From: Viscum album
Lineage: Eukaryota > Streptophyta > Magnoliopsida > Santalales > Viscaceae
DNA: 64,000 bases
Direction of reading: 5' to 3'
Assembly (NCBI GenBank): GCA_963277665.1
Contig: OY728152.1
Location: forward strand, 1,190,166,357 to 1,190,230,356
Shown: positions 13,085-26,440 of the stretch, piece by piece
Position numbering within the stretch: position 1 is the stretch's first letter
How the letters are laid out: the number at the start of each line of letters is the position of its first letter
Position numbers and translations under genes: made by a program
Notes under the pieces: model-generated
Databases searched by the model: none
What the model saw: only the letters and a program-made list of their open reading frames with translations
Told to the model about the DNA's origin: nothing

Positions 13085-13640
13085 TGGGGGTTCAAAACCT
13101 GCTCTAATATATTAAATTTGAGGGGGTTTTGAACACTATATAATTTAAGACATTAGAGGAGGTTTTTCGACCCCTTAAATTTAACACATTAGAGGTGGTT
13201 TTTAACCTCCTATAATTTAAGACATTCGAGGGGGTTTTCAACCCCCCACTAATTTAAGACATTAGAATGGGTTTCAAACCCCCAATAATTTAAGATATTA
13301 TAGGGTACTATGGACCACCACTAATCTCATTTATTAGTGGCAGATATGAACCCACTCTATTTTCTTAAATTAGAGAATATTGAGTATGCCTTTTAAAATC
13401 CCATCGAATATAAAAAAGGTAAAAAATTTAGAGGGGGTTCTTGACCCACTATAAATTTGATGTTTTGTGAGGGTTTCACATATTACCCTATAATTTATAT
13501 AGAAAATTAATTAAGAGGGGATTTATAACCCACTGTATGTTCGATGATTTGAGGGGGTTTTGCGTAACCCCCTCTAATTATACAGAGAATGAATTTGATG
13601 GGGTTGTGCATAACCCCCTATAAAAACCCCTCTAATCACC
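13085..13640. repeat. Right subterminal 36-bp palindromic repeats of the CACTA element
   Basis: At least six units of about 36 bp lie in tandem between about 13150 and 13370. Most begin ATTAGAGG-like and hold a small inverted repeat such as GAGGGGGTTTTCAACCCCC, followed by ATTTAAGACA. More diverged units continue to the TIR (13430-13640). This matches the subterminal repeat organisation of CACTA elements. Confidence 0.75.
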
Positions 13641-13769
13641 CTGTTTTTTTTAGTGAGTATTTATAGAGAGAAAAAATGAAGGAATATATTGTAGATTATG
13701 TATCTTGGTGCTTTATATATTAGAAAGTTAAGTCAAAGTGACAAAATTATAAGGTGATATTACAAAAAT

Positions 13770-14310
13770 TAGGCACACCATATAGGAAATTGGAAAAAAA
13801 ATTACATTGATTTAGTCATTGATCTCCATAAAGAATCAAAATAATATGAGTTTATTTGTGTTATAATTGATTTAATTATGAATAAAACACACTTCATTGC
13901 TATCGAATAAAATTTCTCTATTGATCATCTTTGTTGAATATATATTAAGGATGTTTTAATTTTGCATAGAGTACCACATTCTATAATATCTTATTGAGAT
14001 TTGAGGATTACCTTAGTGTTATATAATAGAATTTATAAAGTTCATGATTAATATTTGTGATATAGTACTACATATAATAGTCATAAAAATTATAAAATTG
14101 ATATAACCATTTAAATCATAGGGGATATGATCAGATCATGTTCTCTAGTATTTAGGGCGTTTGGGATTAACACCATAGTTTAATCAAACTATCATGTAAT
14201 AATAGTTTTCACGTGAGTATTAATATGTATCTTTACTAATCCCTCTATGGAAATACATATAGAAATATTACTTTATTAGATGAAGATGGGTAAAGGATAC
14301 TATTGGGGAC
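13770..14310 (+). pseudogene. Decayed integrase catalytic core, element A
   Basis: Reading across stops, WKKNYIDLVIDL near 13790 matches the W-E-x-I-x-M-D-F-V-x-G-L-P start of the gypsy rve core and keeps the first catalytic Asp. The segments VIIDLIMNKTHFIAIE, IYIKDVLILHRVPHSIIS follow in family order. The S-D-R-D motif is now S-Y-stop-D near 13997, so the second catalytic Asp is gone. The domain would have inserted the cDNA into the host chromosome. The HHCC zinc-binding part should lie near the CACTA insertion and is not readable. Confidence 0.75.
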
Positions 14311-14504
14311 ATTTCTAAATAGATAAATAGAAGAGAAGGTTACAGATATTCAACACTGCATCATGGTAACTCTCAGTTGATAGAAATTTTATAAGAACAA
14401 TCGTTATAGGTATATGGAGATTGAGGTTGGTGAGAACGTATTCTGATGAATTTATATTTCAATAAAGGTTGTTATATTTTGGAAAAATGGAAAGCTAAGA
14501 TATA

Positions 14505-14645
14505 TATATTTCTTCCTTTTGAAATTCTTGATAAAAATGGGATAGTTTCTTATCTATTATAACTCCCCTAAAACCTATATCAATCTCATTATGTGTTCTA
14601 TAAATATATCTTGAAAAAGTACATACCAATACCTTCACAGGTAAT
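14505..14645 (+). pseudogene. Integrase C-terminal region, element A
   Basis: The readings LPFEILDKNGIVSYLLLLP and YILKKYIPIPS match the G-P-(F/Y)-E-I-L-x-(K/R)-I-G-x-V-A-Y-x-L-x-L-P to L-R-K-Y-I-x-D-P block that follows the integrase core in Tekay/Del-like elements. I could not recognise a chromodomain in the roughly 120 bp left before the 3' LTR; it is missing or too decayed. Confidence 0.7.
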
Positions 14646-14768
14646 AAACTCAGAGATTTTAACACTGGTGCATGATGTTTCCTGAGAATTTAATGAAATA
14701 GATATATCCACATTTTAACATATCAAATCGATAGAATATTGGGGGTGAAAATTATTTTCATGGGGGAA

Positions 14769-17750
14769 GTTTGTCACACCCAAAGGTTTTATATTTATTT
14801 CCTTTGAAATAAATATGAGGTATTTTATAGATACCTTTGCACACACCCCAATCCTATGTAAATAAAGGTATAATAATCCATTATAAAATTTCTATTAAAT
14901 TGGTAGGAATGAATAGTAATAAAAAATATGATAAATACTTATATTCATTTTAGATAATTTAAACATAATGATTACTGCATAAAAAATCCGAACACGATTT
15001 TTTCTAAAAAAGTCATTTTATGCTTCAAAAATTTGATTTAATAAATAATGGGTTTTATTTCATATTGGGAAAGGAAATTATAATTTATTTATACTATATT
15101 TAGGAATTTTATTTTATCAAATGGTAATAATTTTTTATTTCAGAAAATCAAAAATATCTTAGGGTTATTTCTAGGTTTCTTCTAAAAAGATCTACTTTGT
15201 AGGGAATAATGAAAAATACCATTTTTATAAAAACTATCTTCTATTTTCATGTAAAATTAAAATTATGTTTATGAATTTGATATTAATTTGAAATAATATT
15301 ACTTTAATTATATATAATCTAATTAATTACATTGTAGTCATTATTATACTTTCTTTTTGTACAAGTTCATTTATTGGTTTAAAAACACATTTTCTGAAGA
15401 AAAAAAATTATATATGCAATTTCTATTTTTCTCAATGAATTAAAATTATCTCTATTATTAAATGGTATAAAATAAATTAATGGATTATTTAATCATTTAA
15501 TCATTTTTACATTAATTTTATTGTTTTACATGGAATTTAATTGAAGTAGATTATGTTTTCTTCTTTAAAATAATTACTCAAAAACATATTTTCATAACAG
15601 TTTGTGTACGGAGTTAAATTTGATTTATACCACATATAGAAATTTAATATGATAAATTGGATTTTATATTTTGTAATAAGTTTAATTAATATAATTTAAT
15701 AGTTTAGACTAATTTTTTATCATAATGAATGGTAAAAACATTAAAAAATTCCCATTGTTATTATTAACACTAGCTTATAGAAAGAGTTAAACTTACAGAA
15801 AAGGGTAGGAATTAATCTCACACAAATTTAATTATTATTGGTAGAATATATGTACACATTATAATTTCCTACAATTTAATTATTTTCAATTTGGATAAAC
15901 ATTCAATTGAATGTGACCTTATATCATTGAAATCATTTATGAAATTTCATCTGTGTCCCTTTCTGTAATTATAAATGGAAACCCCTTCTCCTATCATATT
16001 CACACCATTTTAGCTTTATTTATCATACATTACCTACTATAAACAATTTATATACTCCTTTAATTCATCTTATACCTTCTTTTATTCTCCTAAGGTGAAT
16101 CCTTCATGGATTTAGGTGTAAGACCAAGTGCGTCCCTCAATGAAGAGGTATAAATATTAACTGTGTACTTTTAGTTTTATTTATTCTTCTATTTACAATA
16201 AAAATGTTTTATCAAAACTAACATGATTAATATAGTATTTTAAATATATTTATATTTTATTATGATGATATAAAAACCACTTCCCACATATTATTCATCA
16301 AATGTGAGAAGAAATTATCACTCGTGTGTACGTTTGGACTACCAACTCCACATAGCATTATGATTCATTTTTCATCACCATATTTTTGGGTTTTTGTTAT
16401 GATGGATTATAAATATATATATATGGTATTTTATAAATAATAATGATTTTTTAAATTGAATTATTATTTATATATTTTTATTCCATCATTCAAAAAAATT
16501 GAAACATCGCTCATGCTAACATACAGACTAGCGTCTCTATGTAGTGATGTATTTAATTTTTTGTCACTAATTTATATAAATTGATCTAGATATGAATATA
16601 ATGAATATATATTATATTTATATAATTTGACACATTTTTTTAATGGAGGAACCATGATAAATATGCGATGATCCTAACGATCGAACTAAAACAAACATGA
16701 AATACAATTCAGTTAATATATAAAATGATGATTAAAATGAAAGATAAATAATCAACGAGTGATAAAAAGTTATAATTTAATAACATATGATAAAATAGGT
16801 ATGAATATGTTTATAATATATAGGTGTAAAAAATATATATTTTGTATATATGAGGTCGGGGAACCTACAAAGACAGACGGACTTCGGGTAAGCGTTTAAT
16901 GTTATAATCTCATTTTCCATTGTGATTATTTATACATAAATTTAAAATAATGAAATTGTATGTTTAATATCTCCCAAATAATATTTCATTTCATTCCATA
17001 AAGTTATTTTTTGAGATTATATGTTTTCCATTCCTATTCATCTCTTTATGTACTCAAGATACCCAATGAATGTTTTATGGAAAATCGACATTCTTTCACT
17101 CTCCAAATGGGAATCTTTTTGTTCCATGAGAATATTTTATTTGAAATGTTTTAAATAATAATTTTATTATTATACCAATATTTATTAATATAATTTTTAT
17201 CCTTTTTTAAATTTATATAGATATTATTTAAAGGAATCTTATTTTAAATTTTGTAACATTGTACTTTTGACTTTTTATTGAAACTGTGAAAGGAAGTTTT
17301 GTTTTAATATACACCACATGAAAAAAAAATTCCTACCAAAACAAATAATATTTACATTAAATATTAATTTATATATATTTTTTGTATTATCACAAAAAAA
17401 TTGAAATATTTTTTGAATATTTTTATATTATAAATAATTTATTTCAAAATAAAAAGGTTATTTTCCATGGGAAATGTTACAGTGATCTATTAAAGGTGTT
17501 TTCAATTATAACAACCTCATTTTAAATTTATTATGATTTACTAGGTATATGATAAAATTTTACCATATTAATTCATTATCTATATGTTTTATGATTATAA
17601 TGATGAGATATCTATGAAACCTATTTTTTTATGGGTTATGCATTAATGTAATGTTAAATGTTTTCATGATATTTTATCATACGTATGGATGGATTATGAT
17701 ATTGTGATGGATGGGTCCAGTATATCCCTATGAGGAATTGGTTATTTATT
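14769..17750 (+). mobile_element. 3' LTR of element A, truncated at its right end
   Basis: It starts TGTCACACCCAAAGG directly after a polypurine-like run. It aligns with the 5' LTR through about 17740 (the GTATGGATGGATTATGA segment near 17685 matches near 6692). The last roughly 650 bp of the 5' copy, including the 36-bp repeat, have no counterpart, and sequence of a minus-oriented LTR begins by about 17830. So the right end was lost by deletion or by a nested insertion. Confidence 0.7.
16315..16560 (+). repeat. 190-bp-spaced LTR core repeats (2 copies, element A 3' LTR)
   Basis: Copies start near 16318 (CTCGTGTGTACG, GGACTACCAACTCCACA) and 16506 (ACATACAGACTAGCGTCTC). The spacing is about 188 bp, matching the pair at 5351/5541 in the 5' LTR. 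Confidence 0.65.
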
Positions 17751-19399
17751 TATAATATATATGAACCCATAATCCCATATTTGTTTGTAAGAACCTAATA
17801 TTTACATTTATGTCTATGATGCCAATAATCGAACCCCAATTTCAACCATAAAAATATTACTACATTAAAAGGAAATATTATATCCATTAAATACCCCATT
17901 ACAATTTAAGTTTATATTTTTAGTGATTTGTGAAAAATATTATATAAAAATTAATTCATAAACTACTAGATCATAAAAAACTACATCATTTATCTCTAAG
18001 TTCTTCACATCAAGTGACTTACTTAAAACCATAATTCAAAAATTGGGGTAAAGGAAACACAATAAGGGTGGGCCTAAATGATCATTAATGGTAAATTTAA
18101 GCATTAAAAATTACATTTCATTAGTGATCAGAATATTTGAATAATAGTATAATGATATAATCAAAATACATGATCATAACATAAAAGAATCCATATCCAA
18201 AAAAATGTGTATCATAAAACACGAGACAAGGAATAAAGATTTAACATAAGACAATCATCATATTAGTCAATAATCATGATCCCTGTTAAAAAAAAATTAT
18301 AAAAGGATACATTTGAACATGATGATATTAGAAGGAAAACTTGTTGGTAACTTGAAAAGTCAAATATTCATCATTTAATTACCTAACGGGACAATTCCCA
18401 TACCTCATAGGTGTATCTTATAATAGGTAAACTAAATTATCATTTAGAAGTAACATAATATAGTTATATCATAATATTAGCTTCTATCAAGTTAACTATA
18501 TCTCATTACTCAAAAAAAATATAGGGTTATGATGGACCCAACAATCCCTATATTATAACTTACCAACCCATTATTAGATTATAACATAACCAACCATACT
18601 TGGTTCATAATAGAACCGCACTTAAATCATATATATATATTTCTAATTTCCATAAAATGATAAAAAAAATTATACTCTTTTTTATTTCAACATAACAATT
18701 ATCATTTTTCATTCATGGCATGATTTACACATTAAAAAATAATAGGTTCACGAAAATGTCTTTAAAAAAATCACAATACCTATAAATAAAGAATAAGGGT
18801 AGTATCATTAAAACATTTCCCTAGTGGACCATAAGAAACATCCATTATAGTTTTCATAGATGAATAGAAATTTTAAAAAAAAAGTTCATTAAAACAATTT
18901 TAAATAAAATACACTTTTCACTTTGAAAATAACTATTTAAAAATAAAAATTCAAAAAATATTTTTAAAATAAATTACTTTAATAATATATTTAGAGAATA
19001 ATAAAGGAATATTCAATTAAAATAATGGTCATGATGGTGATAAAATCCATTCAAGATGTAAATGTTAAAAATAAATATTCTTTTCAACCTTCTTTAAAGA
19101 GAGTTAAAAGTGACCCATGCAGAAAAAATAAAAATACCATTTCAAAATAATTTAAAATGAGATAAAAAATAATTTAAAATAACTTAACTAAATAATTATT
19201 ACCAGACAAGTCCAATTATTTGAAAAATATTCTGACTATTTATTAAATATTAAATAAAAAAGTAAACATGGATATGGGAAGGTTCAAACAAAGGTACTTT
19301 CCCTCATCTAGAAAACTACATAGTTAAGGATCATAATATGATAAATCAATTTAATATTCACAATCATAAGTAGTTTCCCACTCATAATGAGAATTTCTT

Positions 19400-21520
19400 T
19401 GATTTAAGATCCTAAGGATCTCTAAATTTTTCTTTTCTAAAAACATAGAATAAGATATGGTAGATATGGTCTTTCGAATGTTAGAATAATCATTCTATAT
19501 CCTTCTCTTTAAAGAAGCAAGAGTGAAACTCTCACTATCGACAAAATTTTTCTTTCCATTTATGATAGCATACTTAAATGAGGCATGGCCACCATGGACC
19601 AACTCTTTGAGGAGAGTGCCATCATTCACCCCTTCATCGTTATATATGTTTACCCACTTATCATAGATTCTTGAGGAATTGAAGATATTATGGATATCCT
19701 AATGAAAATCAAAATTTTGTTGATAATCAAGTTGGTTGAGACCACTATCCTTTGGGGTATATCCAGAAAGATTGAAATCCACCGACTGTATGCATCCATG
19801 CCCCAAACTTTGAGTTTGTGTATAAGAGTCCCGTAATACCTCACATTGAACAGACTTGTGAAAATAGTTATCATCATGATGAAACTAATCATTAACATAA
19901 CCTTCCTAATAACCAGTATAATGGTTAGGTGAATCCCCCTAAATTTCCATGATAGTGGGTTGCAGATTAGGAAACTCCTCTTAAACAACCATAGACTTAA
20001 CACCTTCAACCTCAAAAGATTGAACCAAATTATAGGTTGTATACTCATCTTCTATCTCCTTATAGATACCATCACCACCCATGTTAGTAATATTTGGATC
20101 TCCCTATACATTCCCTTATTTGAAAGGATCAGTTTCTTTCTATTGAACCATTCTACCTACTGGATTTTGATGTAGGTCAATCTCAAAATAAGCATTCATT
20201 CTAGGACTTGGATTTTTTAAACCTATAAAAAACTCCAAAAAACCACAATAAATGAAATGTATAGAATCAACCACCTTAGTCCCCATCACTAAGAAAGAGG
20301 TTTTAAAATTTATAGCATCAGTCACACCAGGAAGGAAATCAGATATAGGATTCTTCCAAGATGCATTATCAATCCTATCATAGTAATGGTAGTAACGTTC
20401 GTTCCTATTATTATTATTCTCAATAATATCAAACCGTTAGAATTTTTTAATAAGTTATCTCTTACAAGTAGATTTTTCATTTCCACTAATGAGGCAGACC
20501 AAGCAATTTAGAGACTTCATACATGAATTCTTATCGTGTCCAATTGCATTACAAGTAGAGCAAAATGCAGGAAAGTTTACATATTCAACGTGAATATTCA
20601 TATCATTATTCTCATGGAAAGAACCAACTTCTTATTTAAAATTGATATAATGTAAACCTCAACTAGAACTCAGCAAATATATCCAGATCTATCTTGCTTA
20701 GTGGTTTTATCTATTTTTATTGGCACTCCAATTGAATAAGAAATATCAAACAAAATATTTGGGTTATAATAGATAAAATTAAAACTAAAAACCCAAACCC
20801 AAACATGAAATAATAATTTTCTTACCTAAAATGGGTTAAAAATAGGAATTTATTCCTTGATTCTAAGAGATCAGTGTTTCATAGATACAAAACCAAATCC
20901 CCGTGTGTTCTTTTTAAATTTTGAATATGGAAAGAGGATGTGGTATAATATGTGCCCCATTGAAATACATTTCTTGTTAGAATATCCACATATTGATGAA
21001 AATTTACTTATAAGATCCCCTATTTTCCATGGGTTTTTTCTCATTTAGAAGCACAAAATTTCCAATAATTGAACAATGACACAAACCAAGCCTCTACGAG
21101 ACCGATTATTAACTCACAGTCACTCAAGCAGTGTCCCCTTTTTTAAATATCTGACCAAAATTGACATCTTGGAAGGATGAGAAATTTATTTAGTATAAAT
21201 ACTTAAATTCATCCTCATTCATCAAGATATATTCTCTTAAATAAGATCCAGCAAGAATATTCTGATCTAGGTTGAAATTATTTAAGGAGGAGGGATTATT
21301 AGTATATATTCTCGTAGAGATCTCGACAACCTACTAGACACTGACAATAGATTCTTCTGAATCTTCCTTAGGTTAATCCACCAGTGCATACCTCCTATTA
21401 TAAATTAAATCACCTCCTAACAATAGCTACAAAGCCATGGAAAATGGGAAACCTGGGTTCCATCTTCATTAGCACAGAAAAGATCTCGGAACTACGCTCC
21501 TTCCATTTGAACTACCTATG
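19400..21520 (-). pseudogene. L1-type LINE ORF1 remnant (DUF4283-like and CCHC zinc knuckle)
   Basis: Reading the minus strand from about 21500 down, a DUF4283-like block is clear near 20630-20860: IPIFNPF, then NILFDISYSIGVPIKIDK, TTKQDRSGYIC, a stop, VLVEVY. This is the conserved region before the zinc knuckle in plant L1-type ORF1 proteins, which bind LINE RNA. The knuckle at 20562-20521 reads CSTCNAIGHDKNSC, an intact CX2CX4HX4C. A hydrophilic C-terminal tail can be followed to about 19400 with several stops, including KDSGLNQLDYQ and GTLLKELVHGGHASFKYAI. No endonuclease or RT is present on either side, so only the ORF1 part survives. A 5' region is partly readable to about 21500. Confidence 0.75.
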
Positions 21521-22744
21521 TATAAAAAATCTAAATCTCAAAAAGTAACCAATGGTATATATGAAATTATTTTTTTATAAAATAACACACCTAGAAACTT
21601 TTTAGAAAACATGTATATCAAATAGATAGATTTCCCATCTAAAAGAAGATACAATATTAGTATCACTTACGATCAACATTATTGATGTTTCATTAATTAA
21701 TATGGAAGTAAATGGAAATTAAACATGAAAACTGCATTCATAACTTGTGAATAATATAATATATGTAGTTTAATAAACTAATAGTATATTATTTCTCTTA
21801 AGGTAACCTTTAACAAGAATAATCCTAAAAAGAAATGGGATTTTTATGAACTTTTGTTTACTACTTTAGTATAAATAGATAAAAAAATTAATAAACAGAT
21901 ATAATAAGTTATGGATCTATAAATCCAATGAATTACATGAATTAATTTGTAAAAATTCATTTTTGGGGATATAAATACGCCATTAATGTAAATCATGTTT
22001 CAAGACATGAATCATTTCTTGGTAAAATTAGATTGAGATGAAAAAACGTACAATGATCATATCATTTGAGGTGATAATTAATCCATGATGTTATTAAGTT
22101 CACATATGTAAGTCCACAGAAAAAATTTAAATATATAATAAACAAATATTTAAATAAATTCAATAGTATTTTTGGTACAATAAATATAATGAAAAAAGAG
22201 TTATAACCCAATGAAAGGAAATCGATTTTAGAAACCCTTAACACTTGGTAAGTTTTACGTCAAATCCCTATGGATGAAATAATATGAAAAAAAACATAAA
22301 ATACTATTATGCATGATCTATTCTTGATATAAAAATAAAAGGGGAATTATATGCACCATTTAATAAAATTAGGTGCATAACATTTAAATATTCCTCAAAC
22401 AAAGGAAATTGAGACAAAATCCCTTACCTCGAGTCCATACTTATCATATATTTTCTTTTACTTTTATATAACAAACATATATAAATTATTTAATTATTTA
22501 ATATACCTTATAGGATTAATATATTATTCTTAAACCATATATTTTATTTATTTTTAAGTATATATTTAACAATTTATTCAATTAATTCTATATCAGCTGT
22601 TTTGAGGACGTTCCGTTAAATATCACAAAATGGCATCGATGTGTCGACCATGGTAAAAAAAGGAAATTGTTCCATCATCTACAAAATAAAAATAATGACA
22701 TAATTATATTTTTTATTAATCAAATATACCTTTAAAAACTACAA

Positions 22745-23175
22745 TTAATGAATGAGAGTAAATCATGGAGACTGTCATCAACAAATGTGCATGGGTAATG
22801 TTTTCATTTTCCAATGGTCATTATAGAATATAAGTAAGTATTATTTTATATTTAAATAATGACCATTATATAATAAATATAATATTAATACTTTAAATAA
22901 ACTAATATATATCATATATATTTCATGGTGATGAAACAAAAATCTCATTTCTTCATGGAGGTGGTAGTGTGCACATACGCATGAATGATGATATCATTTT
23001 CAATGAATAGAAAGTCAATAAATTTGATGATAATTTATCTTTACAAAAAGATAAATATGTAATGAATATTATATATATATATATTAAATCCATATATATA
23101 TATATATCCAATCATGAGATATGATGATGGAAAATAAATTACATTGGTTCGTGAGGTAGTAGTCCACCATACACA
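22745..23175 (-). repeat. 190-bp-spaced LTR core repeats (3 copies, L1)
   Basis: In plus-strand sense, cores lie near 22755 (AAATCATGGAGACTGTCATC), 22945 (TTCTTCATGGAGGTGGTAGT, then ACATACGCATGAATGATG) and 23130 (TACATTGGTTCGTGAGGTAG, then TAGTCCACCATACAC). The spacing is about 185-190 bp. Confidence 0.7.
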
Positions 23176-25175
23176 AAAAAGAAGGATTTGATTCTCTTTT
23201 TATAGAAGAAAAAATGGATATAATGTTTGAATATAAAATAAAAACATCTAATTATATTTAAATATACTATTTTTATTTTGTCATCATTTTTGAAGAATAT
23301 TTTAAGTTGTTATAATAATAAATAAATCCAAAACACTTGGTTAAGAACTGTACCACTTCTTTGGACAACCACATTTTAGTTTCACATTAATCTCTATGAG
23401 GTTGTTATTACACCCAAAATAAGACCTCTATAACTTAGGAAGGGATATTATGAATGGACTTGGGTATATATTGGCTAAACCAAATGGTTCATGAAATTTT
23501 TATAGAGGAAGAGAGTGCATATACTTTTATAATGAGTGTAGGAGAATTCTTGGAATTTCTTAAAGTATTAAATTAATATAAATTACTTATCATGTATAAA
23601 TAGCACCAAATTAAAATAATTATAAGATAATATTCGGATGAGGGTAAATCCTCACATACAATAAAAAATTTAAAAATTTTGTTGATGTTTTTACCCTTAT
23701 CTTTTTTTATAGTTTTTTGATAATTATGATGATAAAAATGTTTTATATATTTTAGGGGTTAAGATAGTTACAACAAAAAGAAAATTTTCCCATAAATGGA
23801 CCATGTTTGATATTAAAAACCATGTTAAAACTACTTGGATTGATATTAAATTTTTTAGAATTTAAAATCTTTTTTAAAATTTTATTTATTATAAAATATC
23901 ATTAATCTATTTTTTGAACTATATATTAAATTGGACATCAAAAAGAATCAATAAAAACATTTAATTTGAATATAAAATTTTAACAAAATAAAAATAGGTC
24001 ATAATTATCTATAATATTTTTGGGCCCATATAAATCACACAAAATGTACTCCTTTTACTATTTTTAAAATAATTTATATTATTTTTCTATAATTTGAATA
24101 AATACTTTATCAGTGTTGCATAACAATTTAATTTAATTATTTCATCACTAATAAATAGAAATAAATTATCATGCTAAAAAATATCTTTTAAATAAACATT
24201 TATAATTTAAAATAACTTATTTTAATCCTTATGTCAAAAATTCAAATATAATAAAACAAAGAAAATTACCTTTTTTATTTAACATAATATAAAATATTTG
24301 AAAAGAAAAAATTATGGAAAAATGGAAATAAAATGTCATATAATAGAATTTTGATTGATTATGGATGAACTATAAACATCCAATAAAATTAATCCAAGTG
24401 TTAGGGTTTCTTTTTATTCCTTAAAACATTACTTTTACCCTTAATTAAAACATTTTACCATTTCCATGGTAACAAAATATACAATGATTACTATTCATAT
24501 TGACTAAAAATAAAGAGTAAAATTTTAAAAAACACGGACCTATTAATTCCAAATATAAAATAATTTTTTTACACATCAATTTCTAGAAGTGTTATAAATT
24601 AATTTATGATTAAAACCCATAATGCAACAAAAAACGGTTTTTTATAAAAAAAAACTTTTAAGTATAAAAATGTTTTTAAACCAAATTAAAACATTAAAAT
24701 GATTCTAATAACATAATTTAATTATATATATAGTAGAAATAATTTTACATTGCATACATTTTAAAACAAAATATAACTTTTTAAATTCTAGAAACATAAA
24801 TCTAATTTTCAATAAAAATCATTACGTTTAACTATTCATTAGAAAATCAATATTTTAAAGAAAAAAACTAAAAATTTACTCAAAGATAATTTTTCCTTGG
24901 TGATTTCAAAAAAATTATCTATTTTATCAAATAATAATTTTAATTTTTTTAAAAATTATCTACAATATTTCATAAAAAAATAAATTAAAACCATTTATCA
25001 AGAAAATTAAATTTTGAATAATAAAATGAATTTACAAAAAAAATATTTTATATTTACTAATAATTAATCAAAAAATTTATATTCATTGGTAAAATTATAT
25101 ATATTTCATAATATGTTAAATATTATTCATACACACTGATCCAATGGCTAAGTTATTATAATAACATGACACAAA

Positions 25176-26440
25176 ACATTATATATTCTAGTGAATTTAA
25201 ACTAGAGTTCCCTTTCTTGAATTCCCAATGATCATTTATGTTTCTATTTTTAGAGAGTAGGGTCATAACACTTTCATAAAAACCACATATATTTCAAATG
25301 GAACATTTCTCTTTAGTATCCATTTTTTTCACCAACAAAGCTTTTAAAAAGGGTCACGTTTTTTTTCATGGAACATCTCCACAATTTTTATATTGAACTC
25401 ATCCTTGTCCCTAATCATTATAAACTTATTCTAAAAGACATTTCAAATAGTGGTATGGGAACAAAAATCTTAGTAAGTGGGATAAAAAGAAATAAATTCT
25501 CTTTTCTAGTAAAAAACATGAAAACCCATGAAATGTTATCCTTTATCTAAATGTTTATTGAGTGAATTAAATAAATCATTTCCATATGATAAATACACAC
25601 TATTTTAAAGAAGAAAAGAATTAAAACCTATAAAATTAAAATAAAAATACTTTCAAGAAACTAATAGAATAATATTTAAAACCTATTACTAAAACATGTC
25701 AGAAATAACTAGATATCAGTTAGTTCTATTGGAGAAACCCTCTCGTAATATGTTTTAACCATGAAACCATTATACAAGTGTTTATGTCTACTTTATTAAA
25801 ATATAATGATATATAAGTGATTGAATCCTAAAGGAATGAATAATTTAGTAGTTTTTATAAACTAAATAATAATGTGATTCCCATATTACATTTTAATACA
25901 AAAATTTCAACATAATTTTTTTAGAAAATATCATTATTCACCTAGCTTATCTTTGAATATAATTAATTATAGATTTCCTATATTCCTAGGAAAGGAAACC
26001 AAATATGGGTGAGCTTAAATTCATAGTATGGGTTACATATAGTAAAATGTATCATTAATAAATATATTAATACCAATAAGGCATAGTCGTTATGGAAAGG
26101 TATATATCCGAACATAGATTCTATTAAATAAATAACATGACTATCATTATTAAATAAGGAATAATCAATATGTAAAGGTAATAACTAAATAAATTTTCTA
26201 TTTAATCAATAACTTGTATAGAAATATTAGATAAGGACTAATCAGTATAGTAAAGTAAATAACTAAAAAATACATTTAATTAATATAGAATAAAATAAAA
26301 TGATTCCAAAGATAATATAATTTTTTAAAATATCTTGGATAATTATAAATGAATTCTTAATAAAGGAAATAAATAATTATTGGAATTCATGATCTCATAC
26401 ATCATCTTATTCTAGTTATTTTTAAGGGTAGGGAGCATCA
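25176..26440 (-). mobile_element. Element B, 3' LTR, segment a
   Basis: It starts TGACACAAAACATTATA, corresponding to the 3' end of the D 5' LTR at 58383 (TGACATAAATATTACATA), and shares TTCTAGTGAA(G/T)TTAAACTAGA with it. From about 25700 it aligns with 45480-46190 of the partner LTR (for example TCTACTTTATTA then CCATATTA). It is cut at about 26440 by a LINE. Confidence 0.6.

Larger units (their letters stand above)
11163..13655. mobile_element. CACTA (En/Spm-type) non-autonomous DNA transposon
   Basis: The left end starts CACTACAAAAAAATTTCC and the right end reads TTTTTTTTAGTG, so both termini show the CACTA inverted repeat. The flanking triplets AGC (11160-11162) and AGT (13656-13658) fit a 3-bp target duplication with one later change. 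Subterminal palindromic repeats at both ends (11180-11400 and 13085-13640) are diagnostic of this superfamily. The 2.49-kb length and absence of a transposase-like ORF mean it needed a transposase in trans. It is inserted into element A, splitting RNase H from integrase, so it is younger than A. Confidence 0.85.
7417..14768 (+). mobile_element. Internal region of Ty3/gypsy element A
   Basis: The order is PBS, gag, protease, RT, RNase H, integrase, a polypurine-like run (GGGGGAAG just before 14769), then the 3' LTR. RT before integrase identifies Ty3/gypsy. The Gag type and the integrase C-terminus resemble Tekay/Del-like chromoviruses, although I could not recognise a chromodomain. Every domain carries stops or shifts. 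A CACTA element at 11163-13655 splits RNase H from integrase, so about 4.9 kb of this interval is original element sequence. Confidence 0.8.
17830..25160 (-). mobile_element. Minus-oriented LTR (L1), interrupted by a LINE fragment
   Basis: The left part (AATAAGGGTGGGCCTAAATGAT near 18060) matches 63900-63960 and 45800. The middle (ATTAGGTGCATAACATT near 22365) matches 48092 and 41126. The triplet core array is at 22745-23175. The right part (CTATTCATATTGAC near 24490 and onward) matches the D LTRs near 53108 and 61678. The right edge, near 25160, abuts element B. A LINE ORF1 remnant occupies about 19400-21520. I could not find a partner LTR or an internal region for it, so it may be a solo or truncated LTR, possibly chimeric between the B-like and D-like families. 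Confidence 0.55.

Noticed and set aside
19650..20175. 132-codon minus ORF and 71-codon plus ORF
   Set aside because: They lie over the LINE ORF1 C-terminal tail; the sense reading with LINE-like composition is in another minus frame, so these are shadows.
20857..21048. 63-codon plus ORF
   Set aside because: It is the antisense of the LINE ORF1 DUF4283-like region.
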